44,737 nucleotides of DNA from an uncultured Bacilli bacterium. Its GTDB lineage: Bacteria; Bacillota_I; Bacilli_A; RF39; UBA660. The stretch is taken from contig CAKOJC010000005.1 of NCBI GenBank assembly GCA_934088535.1, positions 1 through 44,737 on the forward strand, in the 5' to 3' direction. Shown here piece by piece: positions 15,731 through 25,800 of the stretch. The notes beneath the pieces are model-generated. The model did not search any database. It was not told where the DNA came from and saw only the letters and a program-made list of their open reading frames with translations. Each line of letters begins with the position of its first letter. The stretch's first letter is position 1. A program made the position numbers and the translations under genes.

Positions 15731-18319
15731 ATGTCACTATTTAAAGAAATGAAAAGTAGACAAATTCAAAAAAAAGCCAACGACTTCATTAAAAGTCTTA
15801 GTAATAAAAGTGAAAAAGAAATAGAACAAGCATACTTAAATACTAAAGAGTTTGAAAATAATGAAATAGTTTTAAGTTACTTATTTTTTCATCATCCATC
15901 ATTGATTAGAATATTACCATTAGATTTTCAAAAATCTAGGCTTAATAGTAATCTTTCTATGTTTAGATATGGAAGTATCGAATCACGTAAATCTTTAGTA
16001 TGTGATTGGTTAGAAGGTAATAAGTTCTTTATGAATAGTAATGTTTTAGAGTTAGATCCTGAAGAGTATACATCATACATAAAACTATATTTTAATCAAC
16101 CAGATGATGTAGCAAAATTATATATGGAAGATTTAAGAGAAGTTATAACAGTTCTTTCTAATAGTGATTTAAAAGCTACAGAAGAATTAATTGATAAAAT
16201 AAAAGATAAATTAACTGATAAACAGTGGGAATTTGTTATAAAAGTAAATCCTATCTTTATTAAATATGCTAGTCAAACAATACAAAGTAAATATGCTGAA
16301 GATGAAAAATATAATATGTATATTGGTGGTAATGCTAGAGAAAACTTTGTTAAAAAACAAGTCGAAAAAATTAAAGATGATTTTAATCTTTTAAATACTA
16401 TGCCTATAGATATACAAAAAGAATATATAAATAATTATCCATTTATGATCAATTACCTAAATAATGAAACTTTAATAGAATTGTTAAAGTATGATATAGA
16501 TTTAATAAAATATTTAAATATATCTGCATTAAAGAGTAAAGGTAATTTAGATCAAGAACTAATATATGGACTACTTGATGGTATAGAACATAAAAATATT
16601 AGTGATATAGTAAATATATTTATTAATAAAGGTGTATTGAATGCTAAGGGAAAATTATATAGATATGATGCTAAAAGCAATAATATGAGTTATCAATATA
16701 CTAAGAGATTAATAAAAATAATACAAGGCCTTAATATAGATCAAATAATGTTACTTATAAATATAGATGCCAATTATGTTCTTCCATACATAGTACCAGT
16801 ATACAATGCTGATACTGAAAGAAGTACTAAAGAACAAATAATTATAGATTGTGACTCTAGATGTTTAAACTTATTTAAAGCTTATTACGGAGTTGAAACT
16901 TATAATAAATTCTATAAGGTTATTAATAAGATTTATAGTGAATTATTAGATAATATTGAGAAATATGATTATACTACTGATTATGAAAGTATATTTGATT
17001 TCTTTAAAGTGTTATTTAATAAAACTATTATGACTAAGAATAATCCTGAAAAAATAACGTTATTTATTGGTATTTCATTACTTCATAAAGGTGAAGAGGG
17101 AAGAGCTAAAGAAACTTCTAATAAATTATTAACTGATTTATTAAGTACAGCATATGATAGAGATGTTAAATTAAAAACAGATATATATAATATTAATTCA
17201 TTAGAAGTATTTGATAAGAAGCTTTCATTTATATCCAGTGAGTTATTAGAAGATTATTCTAAATATAATTTTGTTAATATGTCTACGTTATTATTTATAG
17301 TTAAAAGTAATAGAAATAGAGAATTATTTATTAAATATTTTAATATATTTAAGATGATTTATGGTGAAACAAAAGAATCATTATTTAAAGCAGTAGAGAA
17401 CTTTGTTTATTATAGAGAAATAATGAGTGATATAGATGGTAGAGATTTAAATGATAAAGAAATGGATAATTTGATAGATTTAGTTGCTACGTATGGTAAT
17501 CCATTAAATATTACTAAAGCTAGTGATTTATCTTCATATGATGTATCTTTATTAAAGAAATTAATATCAGAATTATCTGCGGTTAAGGATGCTGATGTTT
17601 ATAAAAACTTATTATGTAACTATTTGTTTAATAAGGGATATGATAAGAATGGAAATAGTGGTTGGATAGAATTATCTACTATTAAAGAATTATGTGACAT
17701 ATTTGATAGTGATGGATTAGATAATATAGAAGTTGATGGTAAGAAAGTATTCACTACTGAAGAAATTAATTTATTTATTATGATGAAACTTATGTTTAAT
17801 GTTAGTGACTTTGATATGAATTTTCAATTTATAGATAATCTTATGAATAGTAAATTTAATAGAAATTTAGTAAGTGTAATAGATTTTTTCAATAAGTTAA
17901 AGAAATATAGATGTGAAATAATAAATAATCAAATAGTAACATTAGATGAAATAGAGATGTTATATATAGATAGTCCTGATATAGTTAGAAAAGAACAAAG
18001 TGATGGTGTAACTATTTATACAGTTTATAATCAAGATTTTAAAATATTATGTTCTTATACTAATGATGGAACACATTATGCTTGTATGAATATATCTGAC
18101 TTAGAAAAGAATTGCTACGGATATAATAAATTAATTAAAGCTGGATCTCTTAGATTTACTACTTATGAAGATCATACTTTAATAAAAGTAAATAAAGATA
18201 GAATAGATAAGTATACTATGATGCCTAAATTTATAGTTGTAGTAGGTGAACTTACTGAAGATTTAAAAGCAATTGCTAAAAAGAATAATTATAAAATAAT
18301 ATATATTCAAAATAAATAA
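15731..18319 (+). CDS. Unrecognised 862-residue helical protein
   Basis: I do not recognise this large soluble protein. It has no signal peptide or membrane helix. The composition is Lys/Asn/Asp/Ile-rich and largely alpha-helical, with repeat-like stretches such as MPIDIQKEYINNYPFMINYL and ETLIELLKYDIDLIKYLN. These resemble degenerate helical-repeat units that describe positions one after another. The last 150 residues (FKILCSYTNDGTHYACMN, ending KNNYKIIYIQNK) look like a separate alpha/beta domain. GAGGTG precedes ATG 15731. A 59-residue gene follows after 9 nt and is probably cotranscribed. Confidence 0.85.
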   Translation: MSLFKEMKSRQIQKKANDFIKSLSNKSEKEIEQAYLNTKEFENNEIVLSYLFFHHPSLIRILPLDFQKSRLNSNLSMFRYGSIESRKSLVCDWLEGNKFFMNSNVLELDPEEYTSYIKLYFNQPDDVAKLYMEDLREVITVLSNSDLKATEELIDKIKDKLTDKQWEFVIKVNPIFIKYASQTIQSKYAEDEKYNMYIGGNARENFVKKQVEKIKDDFNLLNTMPIDIQKEYINNYPFMINYLNNETLIELLKYDIDLIKYLNISALKSKGNLDQELIYGLLDGIEHKNISDIVNIFINKGVLNAKGKLYRYDAKSNNMSYQYTKRLIKIIQGLNIDQIMLLINIDANYVLPYIVPVYNADTERSTKEQIIIDCDSRCLNLFKAYYGVETYNKFYKVINKIYSELLDNIEKYDYTTDYESIFDFFKVLFNKTIMTKNNPEKITLFIGISLLHKGEEGRAKETSNKLLTDLLSTAYDRDVKLKTDIYNINSLEVFDKKLSFISSELLEDYSKYNFVNMSTLLFIVKSNRNRELFIKYFNIFKMIYGETKESLFKAVENFVYYREIMSDIDGRDLNDKEMDNLIDLVATYGNPLNITKASDLSSYDVSLLKKLISELSAVKDADVYKNLLCNYLFNKGYDKNGNSGWIELSTIKELCDIFDSDGLDNIEVDGKKVFTTEEINLFIMMKLMFNVSDFDMNFQFIDNLMNSKFNRNLVSVIDFFNKLKKYRCEIINNQIVTLDEIEMLYIDSPDIVRKEQSDGVTIYTVYNQDFKILCSYTNDGTHYACMNISDLEKNCYGYNKLIKAGSLRFTTYEDHTLIKVNKDRIDKYTMMPKFIVVVGELTEDLKAIAKKNNYKIIYIQNK

Positions 18320-18328
18320 GGAGTGTAT

Positions 18329-18508
18329 ATGGAAGATAAAATAAAGAAAAAAATAGAGAGTTTAAAGAATGATAAAAGTTCATTTAAACAGTATATTTCT
18401 AGTTTTTGTAATATAAGTAAGTCACAGGAACTATTTAAGAATAATAAAGAGTTTAAAGCTTTAAAAGATTATGTTAGCATTAAAAAAGAAGAAATATTTT
18501 ATGATTAA
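18329..18508 (+). CDS. Small 59-residue helical protein, unrecognised
   Basis: The start is taken as ATG 18329, since the in-frame GTG 18323 overlaps the AAGGAG ribosome site. The peptide is Lys-rich and helical (MEDKIKKKIESLKNDKSSF, ending SIKKEEIFYD). It follows the 862-residue gene by 9 nt and precedes a terminator, so it is likely an accessory of that gene. Function unknown. Confidence 0.6.
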   Translation: MEDKIKKKIESLKNDKSSFKQYISSFCNISKSQELFKNNKEFKALKDYVSIKKEEIFYD

Positions 18509-18511
18509 ATT

Positions 18512-18539
18512 AAAACTGAAGAGTTATTTCTTCAGTTTT
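18512..18539. terminator. Bidirectional terminator between convergent genes
   Basis: AAAACTGAAGA, 6-nt loop, TCTTCAGTTTT form an 11-bp stem, A-rich on one side and T-rich on the other. It serves both the plus-strand 59-residue gene and the minus-strand HD gene. Confidence 0.85.
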
Positions 18540-19104
18540 AATTTATTTCGTTATTTTCAAATTTTATATTTAAGAATTTTCTACTTGCTAGATAATCACA
18601 CATGTGAACAAATCTTTGATATTTATCTTTAGGTGGTTCTAATACTTCATTGCCATTAAAGTCTGTTGTCCATGGCCCCATGTGAGTAGCAATACATCTA
18701 CAAATTAAATCTAATTGTGAATCAGTTAGTTCTAATTTATCTTTATTTTCTTTTACATAGTTACTCATTTGAATAGGATGATCTATTGCTGTATAACGTT
18801 CTTTAACTCTTCCGTTTTTTAATCCATCATGAACAGTTAAAGCAAATAATATTAAATCTTTTTCTTCATCAGTAAAATTATTAATAGCTGGGTTTTGAAG
18901 TAATTCATAAGCAATTCTAACTGCTGCTTTAGTGTGTCTTACGAGACCACCATTACCTAAAGTGAATTCAGGATGATACTTACCAGTAGAACTAGCAGGT
19001 ATTTCATAAAAATACTCTGGTAGTAAATCTAATATGGTTTTTAAACTATTTTTAATCTTTTCATCTTTTATGTAACTTATTTCTTTATTAAAAATTTCAT
19101 GCAT
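18538..19104 (-). CDS. HD-domain phosphohydrolase (YhaM-like HD module)
   Basis: A 188-residue metal-dependent hydrolase. Visible motifs are GLVRHTKAAVRIA (first His), the HD pair in LTVHDGLKNG, IDHPIQM, ATHMGPWTT and the final Asp in HMCDYLASRKF. They follow the order of the HD module of the exoribonuclease YhaM, but the N-terminal OB-fold of YhaM is absent and the protein is about 120 residues shorter. The substrate may be a nucleotide or phosphodiester; it is not determined. It converges on the 59-residue gene and diverges from the thioredoxin-like gene. Confidence 0.8.
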   Translation of the reverse strand: MHEIFNKEISYIKDEKIKNSLKTILDLLPEYFYEIPASSTGKYHPEFTLGNGGLVRHTKAAVRIAYELLQNPAINNFTDEEKDLILFALTVHDGLKNGRVKERYTAIDHPIQMSNYVKENKDKLELTDSQLDLICRCIATHMGPWTTDFNGNEVLEPPKDKYQRFVHMCDYLASRKFLNIKFENNEIN

Positions 19105-19167
19105 AATAATACCTCTAAAAAGAATTATATAATAAATAAATAATTTTTTCTACTATAAATAAATAGT

Positions 19168-19196
19168 TTGAAAAACATAATTTATTGTGTTAAAAT
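19168..19196 (+). promoter_or_regulatory. Promoter of the thioredoxin-like gene
   Basis: TTGAAA (19168-19173), 17 bp, TAAAAT (19191-19196), then a TTGGAGG ribosome site. Confidence 0.65.
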
Positions 19197-19221
19197 GAAT
19201 ATGTAGGATATTGGAGGATAT

Positions 19222-19758
19222 ATGAAGAAATTAAAGAATAAATTAGAAATATTTGATAAAAAGATACCAACTCGTAATTATTTTATCGTTTTAGTAGTAT
19301 CTATATTAGTTATTATTGTTTCATTATATTTAAGAACTTTCTATTTAACTTATAAAAATAATAAATTAAATACTAGTGTATTTTTAGATCAAAAAGTTAA
19401 ACAAATCAATACTAAAGATGCTGACTTTGCATTAACTGAGACAGGCGATGTACTTTTATATGTAAGTTACACAGGTAATGATGAAATATATGATAATGAG
19501 AAAAAGATGTATAGCATTTTAGAAAAAAAAGATTTATTGGATGATTTTATATATTGGAATGTTGCTGAATATGGAGATAAAAACGATTATATAGTTACAT
19601 TAAAAGAAAAATTTCCTAATATAAAAGATCAAATTACTAATGCTCCATTACTTATATATATTAAAGATGGTGAAGCTCAAGAAGCTATGAGTAGTGAGCT
19701 TAAAACTATTAATTATAAAGTACTAGAAAAAATGATTGAAAAATATGGAATTGAATAG
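19222..19758 (+). CDS. Membrane-anchored thioredoxin-like protein without CxxC
   Basis: A 178-residue protein with an N-terminal anchor at about 20-42. The outside domain then resembles a thioredoxin fold: TGDVLLYVSYTGNDEIYDNE (strand and first helix), LKEKFPNIKDQI and TNAPLLIYIKDGEAQ, where the Pro matches the cis-Pro loop. The active-site CxxC is replaced by TGNDEI and no cysteine is present, so redox activity is not expected. It may be a scaffold or binding protein. It directly precedes the pilus-sortase locus, but linkage is unproven. Confidence 0.6.
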   Translation: MKKLKNKLEIFDKKIPTRNYFIVLVVSILVIIVSLYLRTFYLTYKNNKLNTSVFLDQKVKQINTKDADFALTETGDVLLYVSYTGNDEIYDNEKKMYSILEKKDLLDDFIYWNVAEYGDKNDYIVTLKEKFPNIKDQITNAPLLIYIKDGEAQEAMSSELKTINYKVLEKMIEKYGIE

Positions 19759-19818
19759 TTTCATATTTTTTTTTAATTAGATTTATGTTATTATATACTT
19801 GTATACTAGGAGTGGGTA

Positions 19819-21474
19819 ATGAAAGAGTATATTGTTTTAACTATCAGTAATCAAACATTATTTTTTAACTTTAGAACTATTAATGAAGAAGAAAGTAAAT
19901 ATGTTAATAGTTTAGAGTTTTATAATGCATCATTATACTTAACTCTTAAATATTATAGAAAGAATTATTCTAAAGTATTAGAATTATTTAAAGATAAAAA
20001 TATAAATATACTTACTATAAAAAGACTTATTACTTTTAAATATAGTGTATATATATTAAATGAATTAAAAATAAGTTATTTAAGATTAGATTTTCCTTCT
20101 ACTATAGGACTTGAAGATTACGAAATGTTTTTAGAAGTAAATACTTTAAAGCAAATAGATTGTTATTATATGCCTAAATTTATTATTGATAAATTTAAAT
20201 ATAATGGTGTTATAGTAAATTTATATAATAAAGAAAAAGTATCAGATAGATTTATGTTACTTCAAGATGCTTTTGATTATGAGACACTATATTATAAAAA
20301 GAATATAGAAATTAGAGAAAACTATAGTACATTACTTTTAGATTTAAAAGAATTTTTAAGAATTAACTATAATCTTAAATCTATACATATATATGTATTT
20401 TCAAAAGAATTAATAAATTCTATTATAGATTTAGTAAAAAAAGATGAATCTAGAAATATAATAGTATTCTTACATCAAAGTTATGATGAGAATGGTTTTA
20501 TTACTAAGAATTTTGCTTGGTTAAAAGAATTAAATAAGAAATGTAAAGATGAATATACTTGTGAATTTAGAATTATATATTCTAATACATTCTTATTTAA
20601 TAATTTATTTAAACAACTAACTTTTAATAATTTAAAACTTATATCTTTATTATGTGTTTATGTTAGTTTAGTTAGTTTAATTATTGTTAAATCTTATGAA
20701 TATGTTGAGAAGATGAGTATTGATGAGCTTAATAATTCTATTAATAATGGTAGTTATGCTGCTGATAATAATTTTGAGCTAGATAGATTTAATGATAAAA
20801 ATAATAATAACAATAATGATGATGATACTGATGAAGATAATACTACGAATAATAATAATGCTAATAATACAAATAATTCTACTAATAGTAATAAAACAAA
20901 TAGTAAATATAATTTTGATAAAGTGTTTTCTAAACTTAAAAAGATTAATAATGAAACAGTTGGCTTTTTAACAGTTAAAGGAAGTGAAATTAATTATCCA
21001 GTGGTACAACATAATGATAATAGTTATTATTTAACTAGAGATTTTTATAAGAGAAAGAGTTCTATGGGTTGGTTATATATGGATTATAGAAGTGATAGCG
21101 TTAACTTTAGTTCAAATAATATTATATATGGTCATAGTATGCTTAATGGTACGATGTTTGGAACATTAAGATCTGTACTTACTTCAAGTTTTAGAAAAAA
21201 TAGTGAAAATATGATTATTAGTTATGATACTCCTAATGGTGAATATAAATTTAAAATATTTGCTGGATATAGAGTTAACTATACTACTGATTACTTAAAA
21301 ACTGATTTTGAAAACAAAAAAGAATTTGATAGTTTTGTTAAGCTTATAAGAGGAAGAAGTACTTTTAAAACTAATGATAAAATAGAGTATGGAGATAAGA
21401 TATTAACATTATCTACATGTGCTGGAAATGGTGAAAAAAGATTAGTGGTACATGCAGTTTTAATCAAAGAATAA
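19819..21474 (+). CDS. Class-B-like sortase with large N-terminal extension
   Basis: In this 551-residue protein the sortase domain is at the C-terminus (about 365-551): GFLTVKGSEINYPVVQ, His439 in IIYGHSM, Cys534 in LTLSTCAG and Arg541 in KRLVVHAV form the triad. A single TM at about 274-292 precedes a 70-residue Asn/Asp-rich linker. Residues 1-270 are an unrecognised domain that would be cytoplasmic, whereas usual sortase B is about 240 residues with the TM at its start. It is the first gene of the surface-protein run, with 17 nt to the next gene. No LPxTG or NPQTN substrate is obvious nearby. Confidence 0.88.
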   Translation: MKEYIVLTISNQTLFFNFRTINEEESKYVNSLEFYNASLYLTLKYYRKNYSKVLELFKDKNINILTIKRLITFKYSVYILNELKISYLRLDFPSTIGLEDYEMFLEVNTLKQIDCYYMPKFIIDKFKYNGVIVNLYNKEKVSDRFMLLQDAFDYETLYYKKNIEIRENYSTLLLDLKEFLRINYNLKSIHIYVFSKELINSIIDLVKKDESRNIIVFLHQSYDENGFITKNFAWLKELNKKCKDEYTCEFRIIYSNTFLFNNLFKQLTFNNLKLISLLCVYVSLVSLIIVKSYEYVEKMSIDELNNSINNGSYAADNNFELDRFNDKNNNNNNDDDTDEDNTTNNNNANNTNNSTNSNKTNSKYNFDKVFSKLKKINNETVGFLTVKGSEINYPVVQHNDNSYYLTRDFYKRKSSMGWLYMDYRSDSVNFSSNNIIYGHSMLNGTMFGTLRSVLTSSFRKNSENMIISYDTPNGEYKFKIFAGYRVNYTTDYLKTDFENKKEFDSFVKLIRGRSTFKTNDKIEYGDKILTLSTCAGNGEKRLVVHAVLIKE

Positions 21475-21491
21475 AAAGAAAGGAAATAAAT

Positions 21492-22139
21492 ATGAAAAGG
21501 AAAATATTATTTGTATTACTTTTGTTGATGCCATTTATGGTTAGTGCTAAAGATGTAGCCTGTGATTATACATTATTTGTTGAATATCAAAAGGCTGCCA
21601 TGAATATTGATTATGAAACATCTTACAGTATTAAGAATAAAACATTTACTGTAACTTTTTATAATATTATTAATGGTATATATTTAAGTTATAATGGTAT
21701 TACGTATTCTGGTATAGGTAATGACAATCAAGTAACTATAAATGATTTGGGTGAAGGACAAACTGTTAGCATAATGGTTAATACGACTGAAACTACTTGT
21801 AGTACTGGTTTGAGAACTATACAAATATCATTATCTTATTATAATACAGTTTATGATAATTCTAAGTGTGATGAATATAGAAATAAGCTTACAATATGCA
21901 AGTCTAAGTTCTTAAATTATAAACCAACTGAGGATTTACTTGATAGTATGATAGAGAACTATAATAATTCAATTCCAGTAGAAGAACCTGATGAACCAGA
22001 TACACCAAGAACATTCTTGGATGATATAAAAGATTTCACAATAAATTATGGTATTCAAATATTACTTATTGTTGTTTCAAGTGGTGTTACAATATTGATA
22101 TTTAATGCTAAACTTAGAAAAATTAAACATGGAATTTAG
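21492..22139 (+). CDS. Type I surface protein, signal peptide plus C-terminal TM
   Basis: A 215-residue exported protein. The signal peptide is residues 1-19 (cleavage after MVSA). A small, probably beta-rich outside domain with Cys residues follows. An acidic Pro/Glu stretch (VEEPDEPDTPRTFLDD) leads into one TM at about 187-205 and the basic tail LRKIKHGI. The anchor layout resembles sortase substrates, but no LPxTG-like motif precedes the helix. It sits between the sortase gene and a similar protein, so joint action in the pilus/surface machine is inferred. Confidence 0.75.
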   Translation: MKRKILFVLLLLMPFMVSAKDVACDYTLFVEYQKAAMNIDYETSYSIKNKTFTVTFYNIINGIYLSYNGITYSGIGNDNQVTINDLGEGQTVSIMVNTTETTCSTGLRTIQISLSYYNTVYDNSKCDEYRNKLTICKSKFLNYKPTEDLLDSMIENYNNSIPVEEPDEPDTPRTFLDDIKDFTINYGIQILLIVVSSGVTILIFNAKLRKIKHGI

Positions 22140-22196
22140 TAGTGGAAATGGTAAAAAAATTATGCTATAATTTTTAATAGGAAAAGTAGGTGAATT

Positions 22197-22883
22197 ATGA
22201 AAAATAAAGTTGGTCTTTTATTAGTTACTTTAATTTCTATTCTTGTTTTTCAACCTAAATTATTTGCTGCGTGTAATGATACAGAATTAAATAATTTAGC
22301 TGAAAACTTGGATGTTTTTTTAGTAGAAGATCTTGAGATAATGGGAGAAAATAATAAGTTAATACGTGAAAGAAAATACTTATATCTATTAAGCTTTGGT
22401 GAAACATTAAGTGGAATGAAAGATAAAGTTAAGATTGAAGTTAAAGATAGTGATAATAATGATAAATATTATGCTTACTATGATGATTTTTTTGATACTT
22501 ATGTAATTGGTTCACTTATTCATTTTAAGCCAAAGACTTATAATATAACAGTTTATGGTGGAGAAAAATCAGAATGTCCTAATGAAAAAATAAAAGGGTT
22601 TTCTTATAAAGTAAATGGTTACAATACATTTAGAGATACTGAATATTGTGAAAGCCATCTTGAAAAAGATATTTGTTCAATAGACTATGATTCTTCAAAT
22701 TTAAATGATGATGATTTTACAGACTTAGTAGATCCAGATAAAGATCCTGACCTTAATTTTTTCCAAAAAGTATGGAAAGCAATTAAATCTTATTGGTATT
22801 TTGTAGTTATTCCTATCGTAGTTATATCAATATTCTACTTAGTTGTAATATTTATTTATAAAAAGAAGGGAAGTAAAGAGTAA
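22197..22883 (+). CDS. Second signal-plus-TM surface protein
   Basis: A 228-residue protein with the same architecture as its upstream neighbour: signal peptide 1-24 (cut after KLFA), outside domain with Cys pairs, Asp-rich spacer LVDPDKDPDLNFF, TM at about 199-220 and tail YKKKGSKE. Pairwise similarity is low except for layout and the YCESHLEKDICS/CDEYRNKLTICKS segment, which suggests distant paralogy. Its stop overlaps the start of the 1367-residue protein (TAATG), implying translational coupling. Confidence 0.75.
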   Translation: MKNKVGLLLVTLISILVFQPKLFAACNDTELNNLAENLDVFLVEDLEIMGENNKLIRERKYLYLLSFGETLSGMKDKVKIEVKDSDNNDKYYAYYDDFFDTYVIGSLIHFKPKTYNITVYGGEKSECPNEKIKGFSYKVNGYNTFRDTEYCESHLEKDICSIDYDSSNLNDDDFTDLVDPDKDPDLNFFQKVWKAIKSYWYFVVIPIVVISIFYLVVIFIYKKKGSKE

Positions 22884-25800
22884 TGAAGAAGAAGTTATGT
22901 TTATTATTTTTATCTTTACTGATATGTTTTGGTTATGTAAATGCTGCTACTGCTAATGATAAAGTAAGAATTTCTACTAAAAATCCTGTTGTTGTTGGAC
23001 AACACTGGATACAATGGTATAAAAAAGGTGCAACATCAACTTATATTGATTATGAAAAAGATACTAAGGTATATTATGGAAAGGCTGCTGCTGAAGCCGC
23101 TTGTAAAAGAGCTACTGGAAGTAGTGATCCTAATGCTTGTGTTTATCAAACTCAGACGTTAAAATCTAAATGTGTAACTGATGGTGTTGGTAATTTAAAT
23201 CCTCAAGCCTGTAGAAGTCACGAAGTTAATGCTTGCCGAAGAATTAACAATGGAAAAAAGTTTTATTGTACTAGATTAGCTAAGTCATTTTCTTCTCTTG
23301 TTGAATGTTCAAGAAACTGTGGTACCACAACTTGTCGTGATAAATGTGCAACCGATACTGAAAAAACTACATACAAAATTGGTGTTAAGAAATCAGTTAC
23401 TGCTAGTGGAACTTATGAAGATTCAATAAAAGATTCAACGATATGGAATTATGTTCTAGCATCTGGAGATGATGCTTATTGTATACAACCAGGAAAAAAA
23501 GGACCAGATGGTACTGAATATTGTTTAAATAGTGAAATGAATTTAAATGATTGCGATGATAAATTGCAAAAACATTATTACTGTGGATTAGCTCAAATAA
23601 TATATATGACATTGACACCACAAACTGACAGTAATGGTAAAACTACTTTTGTTAAAAGTGGAAACTATGGTCATGGTGCTGTTACTACAGCACTTAGAAT
23701 GTGGGCTGCATATTATGGCTCAAAAAAAGGAACTGTTATAAGTGGTTTAGATAGTATTGGTCAAGAACAAGATACTGATGAATTTGATTATTATTCTAAT
23801 ACAAAAGTTTATTTAAATACTGCTAATGCTGCAGTAGGTGGTTATACTGGTAGTCCTTGTGCTACTACTAAAAGTAATTCTAATATGGGAATTCTTTGTG
23901 GAGATGTTAAAAATCAAGCAGATATAAATCATAGTTATACTAAATCTATTGTATTATTTAATAAAGCTTTAGCTATGTTTCAAGGAAAAAGTTCTGATAA
24001 ATTTCTTGGAGGAATGTTAACTTCTAGCGAAAATGATGAAAAATATAAGTTAGATGCTACAAAAAAAGAAAATGGTGGTGCTAATTTAGTTGCTAAATGG
24101 CCTACATCATTTGTTGAACAATATGAAAGAGAAACAACTAAAACTTATGAAATAGAATGTACTAAAGAGCAATTATTAAATAAAGATTCTAGATGTAGAA
24201 TGTATTTACAAGTTTTTTACTATGATGCCCAAGGTAATAAAGTTCTAGTTGATAGTAGTAATATAACTGTTAAAGGTGATAATAATAAATGTAGCAAGGA
24301 AAAATGTGAAGTAGAAATTAGTGGTGCTATGACATGTACAGATACTACATATGAAAGTAATAGAAATTTAGATAGTTCCACAAGAAAATATGATTTTGAA
24401 GTAACATTAAAAGGTTATGGTGCTGTAGGTGTAATTAGAGAATATAGACATTGTGCTAATCCTAATGGATATCAAATAATGCTTACTGCTGCTATTGAAA
24501 AAGTAAAGAATGAACAAGAACCCGATCCATCAACTGGTACAGGTGGTACAAAATATACTAAATCAGTAACTACAGATTGTCCTTGTAATGATGATACAAA
24601 ATGTTCTGATTTTAATCCAGTTTCTAAAACATTATCTGGAGATTTAGGAAGTGCTACTTGTAGTAATAATTATGATAGCTATGATAAATTTGATAAATCT
24701 GATCCATATATGAACTGCATTTTAAATCCTTGTAAAGAATCAGATAAATTACAGTTTAGAGAAACTGAAAAGGTTGGACTTAATAAAAATGTATGTGATA
24801 TTTATTGTCGTAAAGAAGTTACTTTCTTTTTAGCAAACAAAAAGAGTGTTTATGCTGGTATGCAATTTAGATATGATATTGGACCTGCAGTTCTAGCATG
24901 TGAAACAGGTTTAATAAGTAGTACTGTTGAAGAAACAGCTGCTCTTACTAGTATAGTTCTTCAGAAAAAACAATGTACTTCCGAAATATATTATGATACT
25001 AAAAATAAATATGGTAATAATAAATCTTGGTTGCAACAATATGATGAAGCTGTTAAAAATATGTTGGCTGCTTATACTGAGTGGAAAAAATATGAGTCAA
25101 TATATGATTGGCAAATGAAAGATAATGGTGGGAAACCACAAATAATAACTGGTAAAGAAAAACCATGTGCAGTAGGCTCTAAAACATGTCCAACTACTAG
25201 TTGTAATACTACAACTAAGAAATTAAGTGAAATTAAATATTTATATGCTTGGCCAACTCAAGGTTATAATGATAGTGGCGTTTGTGGTAGTTGGAGTGAA
25301 ACTTTATCAAAGACGCCTTATAAAGGCTGGTATGCTTCTTCTGGAAGTACAGTTGGTAAAATGTTTAATTTAGGTACTACAAATGATTCTTATGGTATAA
25401 GATTTGGTAAATTTAATTGTGGAAGCAATGAATGTGGTACTGAGCAGTGCAAGTGCGGACAATGTTATGGTAAAGATAAGAAAAAAACCAGTGGATGTTG
25501 TCCTGATTATGACAATACAACAGATGGTACATGCGATGCAGGTGAATCAACAAATAATGAAGATAAAACTAGAGCTAAAGATGATAATGATAAATATTAT
25601 GCATTGTATACTCAAAAGGTAGATGCAGTTGCTCAACTTTTATATGATTTACAAAATTGTAATTTATATGATAATGATGGTACAACTTCAACTGCTATTA
25701 AAGATTATTATCAATCTGTTCCTTCTGAACATAATGGTACTTATAGAGCAAAAATAAACAAAGCTGAGACGGGCTCTACTAAAAATTTAATTCTTGAACA

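Noticed and set aside
21960..22880. LPxTG-type sorting signals in the two surface proteins beside the sortase
   Set aside because: Neither protein has LPxTG, NPQTN or a close variant before its C-terminal helix.
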